Source: Mycteria americana
Lineage: Eukaryota > Chordata > Aves > Ciconiiformes > Ciconiidae
Length of the DNA stretch: 64,000 nucleotides
Assembly: GCF_035582795.1 (NCBI RefSeq)
Contig: NC_134368.1
Location: forward strand, 32,238,501 to 32,302,500
Direction: 5' to 3'
Below, in pieces: positions 25,901-39,200 of the stretch. Every line of letters begins with the position of its first letter. Positions within the stretch are counted from its first letter, which is position 1. The notes under the pieces were generated by a model. The model saw nothing but the letters and a program-made list of their open reading frames with translations, was not told the origin of the DNA and searched no databases. The translations under genes were made by a program, and so were the position numbers.

Positions 25901-28900
25901 GTTGTCATTTTGAATATGTAACTTTTAACATATAGGTTAATTTTGATTGATAGAAAGAAATTGAAAGAAAACACAGTGAAATACAGGATCTTGAAGAAAC
26001 AATAACAAGGCTTAAATCAGTAAGTAAAAATACTTTCAGTTCTTGTTTGTAGCATTTTTAGCATACTGTCATCCACATGATTCTTTCATTTATTATAAAA
26101 ATTAACAATTTAACAATTAACAAGAGAACTTTTATAGCACTCCAAAACTCTATTGTAATAAATTGCTAATTAATAAATGAAAGAGCTAAAGAAGCTACAT
26201 CATATTGTTGCAAAAATAAACTGAAAAAAACCTCTGTAGACAGTATGGGTTGACTATGTCCTTATTGTACATTTCCTTATTTCTGCTATCTGAAGTTGTA
26301 ATTTCCATGACATAATAATTTTTACCACAAATGAGTTATGACATCCTAGAGGATTTTCTTCATTTAGAAACTACTTTGTCTCTTAATCAGCATGTGAATA
26401 ATTATGCGATACTTGGCTCACTCAGAAACAAAAGCATAGTAGCCCAGATGAAAAACATCAGTATTATCAACTCCTTGAAGACCAAACTCTTTCCAGCATA
26501 TAGCAAGTTGTGTATTAGTTGAGTACAGTGTTTTCTTTTAGTATTTCTAGTGAACTTGAAAATACAAAAATATTTAATTTTCAGGGCACCAGATTATAGG
26601 AAAGACATGCCAAATAGCATTTGATTAGCTGCAGGGTTGGGTTGACTGCGATGATGTATTGTGATGTACTTTAACACCAACAGTGTTACTAAGTGCCATT
26701 AAAAATTATTTCTTGCTTTAGTTATTACCTTTTTCCATGTTTGTATCCCACTATCCTTCTGGTTGGTTTCTTGAATTAAAAAAGGGTTAATCTTGTTTGT
26801 TTTGTTACTGAGTGCAAACCATGTCAAAAGTAATGCTTACTTTGATGTAATAAAAAGTAGTATAAAAACAATGATGGCCTTCAACAAATATTAAAGCATA
26901 AAAATCCAAGTTAAACAGAAGTAAACAGTGTTGAACATTACAAGTTTAACAAAATGTTAAATAATTTTTTCCAAATGTGTCTATTGGCACTTCTAATTTT
27001 TGTAATAATACTTGTTACTTCAGGAGTTGTGCTCATGTCGTAGGGAGAACGAGAGACTGAGTGAAGAACTGTTTGGAAAAGCAGATGATAAAGAGAATCT
27101 TGAACTGTTGTTAAACCAGCTTGAACAAGAGAAACAAAGGCTGACAGAAAAAGCAGAGAACTTAGAAATAAAAGGTAAATCATCAAATGTAGGTTCCACA
27201 TAAATGTAGATTATCTTCTATAATTTTTGAAATAGAAAACCTTACCTAGTTAAGATACAGTTAATAATCCTAAAAGACTTGATATATGTAAATTAAAAGA
27301 AGACTGTAGGTCTTCAGTCAGAATTGACTGAAGAAAACTTTTGTCATGGAAACATGTTTTCATTCTGTATGTGAGAACTTAAAGTTGAGCTTTTTACTGT
27401 GATCCCACAGGACATCCTAATACTGATACTATGGCAGTTTCATACAAAATAATTTCTTTTGTCCAAGACTGTTTTTATTCTGTGTCTTTCTGAGTGAGTG
27501 AATTCAGACTGTTTTTCTTGAGAGCTTTATCCAGTTGGATCTTGAAAACCTCCAGGATGGAGATTCCACAACATCTCTAAGCAACACATTCCAATGTTTG
27601 TTCATCCTCAGAGTAAAAATTTTTCCCCTGTGTTGCTTGTAATTGCCTGTAGCAATTAATCACCATTGTTCCTTGTTTACCTGCTGTGCACCTCTGTGAA
27701 GAAACTGGCTCCATGTTATGTATAACCCCCTCTCGGTATTGTCAGTCTGCTCTTGGGTCCCCAGCTCTTCTCCAGGCTCAACAAGCCCAGTGCCCTCAGC
27801 CATTCCCCACAGGGCAAGTATTCTGCTCCCTGACCAGCCTGGAGGGCCTCCCCTGGCCACACTCAAGTTTATCGACATCTTTCTTGTACTAGGGGGACAA
27901 AACTGAACACAGTATTGTAAATGCAATCTAATGAGTGCTAAGTAAAGGGGAATAATCACATCCCTCAGTCTGTGTCTCTGTTGATACAACCCAACATGCT
28001 GTTAGGCCTCTGTCTGTTCCAAAGCACGCTACTCTCTCATGTTTAGCCTACTGTCATCCAGGACTCCTACGACTTTTTCAGCAGATTTGCTGCCCAGACG
28101 GTTGCTGGGAGTTAGTCCATCCCAAATGCAAATGTCTTTGTGGAAATTCATGAGGTTTCTATACAGTTGTTTTTATTTCTTTTTCTGCAGAACGAGAACT
28201 TGTCCTAGAAATAGAAAGAATGAGATTAGAATATGGTATAGCCCTAGGAGACAAATCTCCATCTCGTCTAGATGCATTTGTAAAGACTTTAGAAGACGAC
28301 AGAGATTATTATAAGCGAGAATTAGAATATCTTCAGAAAATGATAAAACGAAGGCCTAGCCCAAGCCGTAGGACTCCAGAGAAGGTAAAGTTCTTGCTGT
28401 CAAAACAAGCTGAAAAAATAATGGAAATACTGTAGAACCATTTAAGGAGCTATCAAATATATTTTCAAATTCAGCAGCAGTAAATGACTGTAGTAGTTTT
28501 TAAAATTACATTCTTAACATAAAAAATTAACTGAGAGAAACTCCAGTGAACTTGCATTTTATTTTCCTATTCACATTTTACAGTAACATATTGATTAATT
28601 ATTGATCAGTTTGTTTGAAATAATAAATAGAACTAGGTGATAAACAGAAAAAGTTTGAAATCTCTTGTTAGCTGTTTTGCTTTTTCTCCTTAACAGTTAG
28701 TTCTTATTGTTTAAATTATACCACCAGTGTCAGGCTTTTCTTGAAATTAAAATTTATTATTTATTTATTTTTCATGTATTGCTAATAGTGTGAGTTCTTT
28801 CTTTTTTTGTATTCATTATCCAAATATTTTAATTAGTATATTTTAACATAAATTTTATTAATTACTTTGCAGAGTGAAGATCTTAGATTGATCACCAGAG

Positions 28901-31900
28901 AAAGAGATGAGTTACGGTCCATGTTAGACAGATTTGAAAAACACATGATAGAAATTCAATCCAATGTCAAATTATTGACTGCAGAAAGAGATAGATTAAA
29001 TGTTCTTTATGAGCAGGTAAGAAGAGATTGTTTGTAATTGGCATTGAAATAACCAATTAACACTTGTTGTACTGTTGATTATCTAAAATGAAAAAACTTC
29101 TCTCTATAATAGAACTTGAGGAGTATAGACCTACTAGAATACAACCAAGAATAATAAAATATATACCTATTTTTATTATTTGTTAATAAAATCAAATATT
29201 CCAAAGTTAGTGTATTAACTTCAAAGCCATTATAATTTACTGTACTGGCATTTGGAAATGAGAAAGATCAGGAAAAAAAGTCAGTAGAATGCATGAGAAA
29301 GTTGGGTGAGGATACAGGCTAGAAAGCAAGGAAGAAGTAGTAGTTAACTGATAAGAAAACAGAGTGAAGTTGGCTATACTTGGAACAGTAAAAGGATGAT
29401 GAGTATATTGGCAGCAGAAGTTGTCATGCCACTGCATGATTTAGGGAATACATTTTAGTTATCTAGTGAAAAATAAGACTATAATAGCACTTCTATTGTA
29501 ATAACAGCATTGAAACTTTCTTTTTTGTTAGAGTATACACTGTATTAATTGCAATCCATGTATGCTAACAAATGATAATCTTTTAAAGTCTCAGGGTGAA
29601 TTGAACAGGACGAGAAGAGAAGCGAAACATAGTTTAGTTTCTCAAAGTCATGTGGAAGAAGAAAGAGACATTGCACTGACTGACTTTAGAAGACTAATGG
29701 CAGAAAAAGAAAGCCTCAGAGAAAAATTAAAGGTGAGCTCTTGTAGCTTTATTGCCTACAGTGAGGTGGCATATAGGGAAGGCCTATACAATAATGCCGT
29801 ATTTGTGTCTGGCTATCTGTCAGTTCCCCTTTTCAATAACTTTTGACCGTATCTGATTTCAGTAATTATCCTTGTAAACTCAGTTCCTAGGTTGGGAACT
29901 GAGTTTCATCACAAACATCATCTTCAAAGATGTTTGTGTGTCACATATGGTTCTTACCCCACAAACAGGGGACTTTATGGACTTTTTCATATTAACTAAT
30001 CTTTAATGATTGTTGCATTTTGTAGCAGAGTATATTTGAAATGGCATATAACTGAATCGTCAAACATAAATTCATAGCAATCCAAGTTTCATTATTTTTA
30101 ACCTTTAAAAAAATATTTGTTAATGCAATCATTTCCCTCTTATTCTGACCTTTTGATGGTATTAATGTGCATTAATGTCTTATTTGGTTGTAGTCAAAAG
30201 CATATGATTTCGGGGGGGGGGGTGTCCCTGACTTCTTTATTGGGTCATTAATATAATGTATACAGGTTTTTAGAACATCCTGAAAATTCAGAAATTTAAA
30301 ATCATATTAATGGACTGATCAAAAGACAATATATGTCAAGATTGACTGTACGATGAATCATAGAATCACAGAATCGTTTAGGTTGGAAAAGACCTTTAAG
30401 ATCATCAAGTCCAACCGTTAACCTAGCACTGCCAAGTCCACCACTAAACCATGTCCCAAAGTGCCATGTCTACATGTCTTTTAAATACCTTCAGGGATGG
30501 TGACTCCACCACTTCCCTGGGCAGCCTGTTCCAATGCTTGACAACACTTTTGGTGAAGAAATTTTTCCTGACATCCAATCTAAACCTCCCCTGCTGCAAC
30601 TTGAGGCCATTTCCTCTCCTCTTGTCCTATCGCTTGTTACTTGGGAGAAGAGACTGTTTCCATAGTTTGATTTACTACCACAAAAATAGAGAACTGTATT
30701 GTATCTGAATGCAGTGGCAGCAAGTCTGACCTCTTTGCTTAAAGCATGTGCATGCAGTGGAAGAGATGTGCTTCCAGCTCCATCCTTTCTTCTTGTAGGT
30801 GACTACCAACATTTTGTATGTGTGCCACTGAAATATTTGCACAAAAACATTTATCTGGGGCATTTCTAGGAAGTTTGAGAGTTTGTTTAATAATTTCACT
30901 ACATTTATGCACAGAAGTCAGAGAACAGACAAATAATTTTAAAAAAAATTCTTCATAGACTTGGAGAGAGCCCAGTTAGCTTTGTAATATGTCTTACATT
31001 TCATATTAATGATAATTTCATAAATTAATTTCAAACAGCTTAAAACACTAAGCTATACATGCTTGCAACCTTCCATATTGCCCTGTAGCTCAGTAATCTT
31101 TCTACAACTCACAAATATTAATTTGGTTGGGACCAAATATAAAGGTACTTTTTCTTTAAAATAAAAACCAACAACCAAAAGCCAAAACCAAAACCAAACT
31201 CAGTGATGTTATATTGAACTGCAGTGGTGTGTTTTCAGTTAATGGTCTGTAGTTTTAGAGAGAACACTTTGCATTTGGTCATTCATCTAAGAATGTAGAG
31301 CAATGTTTTCTTAAACATTAAGCATAAATTTCTATGGTTAAATCTAAAAATGTGTATCTTATTACAAGTAATTCTATATTTCTATCTCAGATTCAGCAAG
31401 AAGCAGCTAACCTTGAAAAATCAAAGATGCAGCATGATATTTCAGAACTGGAGAATAATATTCAAGGAGTAAGTGCATTTTTAGGAAGTAAGCTTTTATT
31501 CTAAAATAGGATAGACTTTTCAAGCAATTAATTTTGTTAGCTGTTTTCAACTTAAATTTATTTAAAAGCCAAGTTGTGATAGCTTTCTGCAATAATAACA
31601 TGTTTGGTTATTTTTTTTAAATTGCAGTTTGAAATGGAAAGGTGTGAACTAAAGACTACAGTCTCTATCCTGAAAGAAAGAGTAAACTCTTTGGAAAATG
31701 AATTAAAATTGAAGTCCAGTAAACTTGCCCAGACATCTGATGATTCTTCTCAATTTAAAGCTGAGATTTGCTCACTTCAGTAAGTCTAATGAAAAATGTG
31801 GTGGTCTTTCACAGATGCTAACATAATTTTGTTTGTTCTATGACCATATAGCAGAGTTGAGTTCCTGGGAAAGACCATAAAATATTTTCAAAATCACTTG

Positions 31901-32602
31901 GTACTGTTTTTGTCTTAAGGAAAAGTAAATATGAGTAAAGAAAGTGCTGTGGTGGCTTTTCACAGCAAACTCCTCCTGGACTTATTTGATACTGATAATT
32001 TTTATGGCTAATTGTGAATGAAAATTTTCTCCTCCTTCTAGAATTGTTTCCTGTAACAACCATGTTCTCTGCTTATGAATGTAGCGGAACAGAAAATTTC
32101 TAAGAGGATTTCCAAATGCTGTTTGTTAAAAGGAAGACAGATGCCTTTGCAAACTGCAGCAGTAGGACCAAATTGTGCCAGTTTTACAGAGTTGTCAGTG
32201 ATACAGAAAATTTTATGCCAAGCATTAGGCATTGATAATCCACAATTGAGTGGTTCATGGAGAGTCATTTTGTAATGGCATTTTACTTGAGCTGTTTTTC
32301 TTGTGTCAGTCTCTTTCATATGCTAATACTATCACACACATATCACAGTTTTGAGAGTTGACATCTTACAATCCGTAGACACAGTCTGTGGGAATTTGAC
32401 GAACTTGCTCAGAACTAGAGGATCAAGTATACTGTCGTGGTTTAACCCCAGCCTGGCAACTGAGCACCACACAGCCGCTCGCTCACTCCCCCCTCCTCCA
32501 GTGGGATGGGGAGAGAATCGGAAGAGTAAAAGTGAAAAAAAACCTTGTGGGTTGAGATAAGAACAGTTTAAATAAAATAAAATAGTAGTAGTAGTAGTAG
32601 TA

Positions 32603-32636
<34 letters not shown>

Positions 32637-35600
32637 GAATATACAAAGCAAGTAATGCACGATGCAATTGCTTACCACCCGCCAACCGATGCCCAGCCAG
32701 TCCCTGAGCAGTGGCCCCCCAGCCAGCTTTCTCCTAGTTTATACACTGAGTATGACGTCATACAGTATGAAATAGCCCCTTGGCCAGCTTGGGTCAGCTG
32801 TCCTGGCTGTGCCCGCTCCCAGCTTCTTGCGCACCTCCAGCCTTCTCAGTCGGTAGAGCATGGGAAGCTGAAAAGTCCTTGATTTAGTGTAAGCACTACT
32901 TAGCAACAACTCAAAGATCAGTGTGTTATCAACATCATTCTCATACTAAATCTAAAACACCGCACTATACCAGCTACTAGGAAGAAAATTAACTCTATCC
33001 CAGCTGAAACCAGGACATGTACCCATATATTTTTAAGGCCTATTTAAACTTGCAGGATCATTGCTGCGCTCTTTTAAAGTTGTTTTAGAAAAGAGCTCCC
33101 ATCAACTATCTAAATGTGATGGAACACGAATAAGGCTTAGAGAAAGTGGAAAAAGAGTGTTGAATAAATCTGGGCAGAAATTTAGAAATCTGGTATTTCG
33201 TTTAGGTGGAAATGAGAGGCTTTGATGTAAGAGATCACTACAGGACAGGTAATGCTGTAGATGAGATCTTTTGGATGTTTTACAAGGGAAACAGGGTCTG
33301 TGGCTCACACCCCCCCCAACCTGAACAGTACTATACTGCACTGTATAACAGTACAGTAGCAGGGTGGATAACTATGAAGAACTGAAGCTGAGAAGCAGGC
33401 CTTGGAGTTCATCTAATGCTCCCAATTGCACAAAGAAGGCTGTTAGTAAAATAATTAGTGTATTTCTCGGTAAAATTGTGACAACATTCATAAAAGTGAA
33501 ATATCTTGTTAGGTTCCTCATAATTTTAGTGGAAAGCATTGATATCATAAAAAGGAGGAGATAAGGAGTAGGGTTACAGTCATTTCAGCATGTGGTTCTA
33601 CTTTGTTCATGGTGGCAATTTGTCATAGCTGTGTTTGCCGCCACCCCTCCTTTTTTTTTCCCCCTCTGAAATTTCACTCTAAACTGAGTGAGAGCAATCT
33701 TTATCTGCAGACATACTGTATTCTGGATTGGTGTTTTTTTTGAAAATGAAAAGCTTCTCTAGCTGTTGTGGGATCCCACTTTAGAGGAATTTTTATTTCC
33801 TGACTTGTTTTGTAAGTAATCCATTTAACTACTTTGGAGTTTTGTTTTGCATTTTTTTTTCCTAAGTCACTTTGATATTTCTTGCTAAGCAAAACAACTA
33901 TGTAGGTAGATGGTTTCATATATCTTTCAGGCTCTGTATTTCTTAAAAGTAGGATCAGAACTGTAGCTGTCAGTTTGGTTGCTTCTTAAAATGTGGTGTG
34001 GCTGATAATCACTGCTATGAGCTACATATCAAAATCTTTATAAAGCAAAGAGTCAAAACACACAAATAATGAGTTACATGATGAAGAGTAACAGAAATCA
34101 GAGGAAGTGACTGTTGCAGATTATCATGCTGGTTCCACCAAGGTTCCATTGCTCCATTTTGGAATGGTGTTGAGGTGGACTTGCTGCAGGGGTCCAGAGC
34201 AACCAAGTGGTGTTGGCCTCAGCAATCCTTAATAGTCCTGGTTAGTATGGCATGACCCTATCATGAGTTTATGCTGGAACTGTTGCAGCACTTCAAGCAG
34301 CTTAAGAGCCATAAGCTGATGATCCTGAATAGGTCCCAAATTTCTTTCAACTGTATACTGATTTTCCAGGCTCTTAAATGACCAACTCCAGAGGTCTGTT
34401 GAAGATTTACAGCACCGATTGTCCCTCAAAAAGGATGAACTGCAGTCAGCTCAAGAAGAAATTGTAAAGCTAGAGGAGAAAATAGGTAATCACCAGTTAT
34501 TTTTACGTTTATTTCCTGTTTTTAAAATAGAAAGTACTTATTCTTTTATTTATAGATAGGTTAAACCAGAGGAGCACTTCACAGGATGAAGCAGTCAATG
34601 TGCTTAGAAGTACTATTACTGTTTTGGACAAAGAAAAGGACAGTCTTCAAGAAACCGTAGATGAAAAAACAGAAAGAATTGCATGCTTAGAAGACAACTT
34701 AGCTAACAAGGTATGTGCAGTAAAGTACTACTTTGCAGTCCATCTGGGGATTTTTAAAGCAGTTACATTTTAGGGAGACATTTTGCCTTGATGACAAAGC
34801 CTGTGCAGAGCTCTAGGCATCACGTGAACACTATGTTTGGACCTAGCCAATACAAAGAGTCATTTGCCAACTCAATAGCATTTTAATTATGATTGTTAGT
34901 ATATTCCTTAAACACTCCAAGAAAATAAAGAAGTATTTTTTGCATTTTGCACTTGGAGGTATTTCTTGAGATACAAGGTTCTAGCCTGAGGTGACAGAAT
35001 CTATAGCTGACTTCCATCTTTTCTGATGACAAGACAATCCTTTCTCAGTAAAGAAAAGAAGCTTGGAAATTTGAATGTGCAAAGATGCAATTACTTATGG
35101 GTGAAGGATTAAAATAAAGGTTTAAAAGTAAAGTTCTTTAACTTGAAGTATCCTGTTATGTTGCAATATAATAATACCTAATACAACTTTTGCTTTTATT
35201 TTTGTAGGAAAAATCAATTACTCATTTACGTCTAACTCTCTCTGAGCTGGAGTCCTCAACAGAGTAAGTAAAGACTAGGATGCCTTCTTCAGTGGTTTTA
35301 TTTTATCTAGTGGTTTTAAAGTGGAAGTAGATGGCTATTTTAGTTATTTTGGTGAAATTGAATTAATTCTGTTTAAGTCAAGTAAAGGAGTGTACTGTGT
35401 TGAGAAAGATTTACACAACTTTTTAAGAGACTTCCCCTGCAATTATATTGCAGGCTGCTAATATACTGTTAAGACAGCCATTAACAATTGTTTGTCTATA
35501 TTTTCCTAAATTGGTAACACTTCTTAATTCTCACTTAAGAAGTAGCTTTTTAGTATTCTAAGTACCCCACTAGATATTATTAGATTGACCCAGGTAAAAC

Positions 35601-36193
35601 TCAGAGCTGAACTCTTAATTATTAGCAAGCTAATTCTTCCAGCTTAAGCTACCAGTACAGTCTTAATTAAAATATATTTATGTAGTTTTTAGCTGGGCTT
35701 CATCTGATCTTTCCTTCTTGCCTCTTTTCAAGCATGACTTTTAAAACTATAACTTTTTAAAAGAAAATATTTAAACAACAATATTTAAACATCTGAAGAC
35801 CAGTGTAACTGAATATTTGTACATTGATGCATGAAGTGTCTGTGGCAAAAAACTAATGCAAAAGTTTACTTAAATTCACACATATTTATATTTCTACTTT
35901 TTTGTTTAATCTCTTCCTTACTCTTTTGATTGTTGCCTTTCAAGCGTAAGCTATCTGTCTTCTTCCTTTATGGTTTATAAAATATGCAATGGCTAACATG
36001 CTGTAACCACTACCAAACACAGATAAACACAAGTATCAGTAATTGCTGTTTGTGTAATAAGATACATCTTACCAGATACATCTTCAAAGTTGAAGATTAA
36101 TTCCATTTTATTTGTGCATATTGACATTTTACATCCTTAGCTTATGTTTATGTTTAGACTTAGTTTGTCAGCCTTCAGAGAGCAAGAATTTTA

Positions 36194-36224
<31 letters not shown>

Positions 36225-39200
36225 GCTTTTGCATCTCCAGAATCCACGACTGATCATTTTCAGCAGTATGTGGTATAGTATAAGAAGGGACAACTTAAAT
36301 AAGATTTTCACTTGATAGCCAGATGAAGGACATGCTGAGCAACAGAGACCGTGAGATATCTAGCTTACATCGCCAGCTTGATACATCCCACATAGAGCTT
36401 GCAGAAACAGGAAGAGTAAAGGAAATGGCTCTGAAAGAAAACAGACGATTGCAAGATGACCTATCTACAATGGCCAGAGAAAACCAGGTATGAAGGTAGT
36501 ACATAATACTGAAGTATTAAACTATTTATTCCTTGCTTACATATAGTGGTACATCAAAACTGTTGTATCCTCAATTTTGATTTGGTATGTTTAATTATTG
36601 GTATTTCTTGAACACTGGGATATTAAAAATGACTGTGTAGCCTAACAGTGTAGTCTAACAGGAGCTGGTGGAAGGCCAGGGATTACGTAAAGTTGATAAG
36701 GGGGATTCAGACTGGAAAGCAGAATGTCTAAACAAGAATTACTGTCCTTGGGAGTAAAGCACATCCTGGAAAAATATGTAACCTAATTAAGATGTTTTGG
36801 GAACCATCTGAAACAACTAGTAGAATTGTGATAAGAAGCACCTTCACGCGAACTATCCTCATTATAATACTAAAAGTCACAGCCCTCAAGCTGGAGACCC
36901 CGGCCCAAGCAGAGACCCCTCACCTTTGAGCATGCACGGAATATTAAAGTAGCACTGTAGCTTTAAGTTGAAATAAGAGAAATGTAGACCAATAGAAAAC
37001 TGCTTTGTGTAATTACTTATGCATATGCATAACTAGACTGTATAAACACTGTACCTGCATGACCGAACTTTGTGCTAGCTTTGTGGAGCTACCACCTAGC
37101 ACCCATCTCTGCGCAGACATGAAATGAAATACCTCTGCCCTGTGTGTATATTGGTGTCTCACACACTGGGTAAATGACCTCACACTTGTGGGATAACAAC
37201 TGGGCAGAAATTGTAAAAGCAGTTACTTTAGATACTTAAGCTTAGTCAATACAGTGGGGGATAAATAGACAGGCTTTCAGTGTAGTCACCCTTCCCCAGA
37301 TTAAAAAAGAAATCTAAATAAACCTAGGACATAACATTATTTCATTATAGTATAAACAATCAATTGGTTATATCACTTGGTAGTTGGTATTCAATTGATA
37401 AAAATTGGGTTTTATTATCTGTGAAACAGGGATTATTGAGAGAGAGCAAGAAACCACAAAAGCAGATATCAGGTTATTAGGTGAAAGCGAGAGGGAGAGG
37501 GAAGAGATTGCTAGCACATCTGAATTTGTTCTGGTGCATGGTGATTCAATAGTTTCATCCATCTAGTCTCCATGAAGCATGTTTCTGTTCTGTGAGCCTT
37601 GGTAATGGTGGCTGTAAAGAGGTATTGGCAGGTTTTTAATTTCCAGTTCTGGCAAGGTTAGTTTCCATTCATTTGTGTTGCTCTGCAGGAACTTTGCTTT
37701 CACAGGTGAATTGGGAAAGGTTAATTTTGGGAGAGAAAATATAAGAGGGCTTAAAAGCTACAAGACAGAGGGATTGAAGAAAACTTACTTTCAAGGTATG
37801 ATAGTCCCAAATAGTCTGAATTTGTTTCCTGATTTCAGGAATGCATAAGGATGCACAATGGATGGGAATAGGAGGGGTTCCCTTTCCGTTGTGTCAAGGT
37901 TGTGTGGTGTTTTTAGATGGTGAATTCAAAGGTGCCATCTATTTCCCTGGAGAAATGTTCTTACTGGATTGTCTTTTCATTGGTAAGGTGGGTGTCATGG
38001 TGAAGTGGTATCTTAGAGTTCAGCTGTATATTGCAGCTTTTTTTGTGTGTGAGTTTTGTTTTTTGTGGAGATTCTGTTCAGGTACTTTGTCTGACTGCTT
38101 GCAGAGTTTTATGTTATATTTTTATTTGTATTGGGTTTACATGATTTCATCTTTCCTTAGCTCTCTAGTAGTTTAGTGTCATAATGTACCTCCTTGCTAA
38201 CAGCTAGCCAGTCAGTAGCTTTAGGCCAAAAAGCAGGTGGGAAGTGGGTTATGATTGCCCAGTGGACTCTAAGTTGGTTCATGTGTATTCATGGTCAGCT
38301 TTCCAGTTGGGAGGTATACATTCCCTCTCAGCTGCTGATGACTAAATACATTTCCTTGTAAAGTGCATGCTATAAAGGCATGACTTAAACTTACATCAGT
38401 TACAGAATCAAAGTTGAAATAAAATCTTTAATGCCTTGAGGAATTACCTATTTCTGTAGGGTATCACTGAATATTTTATTGCAAGATAAGCTATCTCAAG
38501 TTGACGGTGTAAATTAAATAAAAATTTTGCAAGGCAGAAATAGTTGAGAGATTCAGTGAATTAAACTGTTTGATTATCATAATTATTATTCTTTTGGCAT
38601 CTTCATCTTGAGATGTTCTCCAGGGGTCTGCAAGTTAAACCAACCACTGGTGTGTAAGGCTCATTCTTTCAAGAGCATAGGGGGCTTATATAGTATATGT
38701 CCATTTTCACTCTTTCCAATCATCATTGCTCCATTTCTTCTTCCTTGGAATTCTCTGGGTCTGGTATCCATGGCTTGGAGAGCCTGAAGTGCATTCAGTC
38801 TTGCTAATCCCTCACATAGTTTGAGGAATAATAAGTTGGTTTTGTGCACCAGCTGGTTACTGCTGACCAAAAGCCTTCCAGCTCCAAGTGCATGACATGG
38901 ATGTCCCTGTACAATAGAATGGGCGTACGGACAATATATAACAAAAATGTCCAGTGTTTTATAGGGTAAGTAACATTTTTATTGGGCTAAACATTAGAAA
39001 GACTGCATAGAGAATATGTGAATGTGTTTAAAGAGCTAGCCCAGAATTTTGTTGCAACTCACTACATTCAATTTGTACAGCAAATACAACTATTGCAGCT
39101 CATCATGAGACTCAAATGCCTTGTACAATTTTGATGCTGAGATACAAATGTTTGTTTGAATTCACTGTGAATGCCAACACTAAAAATAATCAGGGCCTTG

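Noticed and set aside
29759-29845. Extension of CEP135 exon 13 past 29732
   Set aside because: The frame stays open for a while, but a clear gtgagc donor ends the exon where similarity to human CEP135 (REKL) stops.
37841-38176. 111-aa plus-strand frame in CEP135 intron 19
   Set aside because: Phe/Tyr/Leu-rich end produced by T-rich DNA; no match to a known protein.
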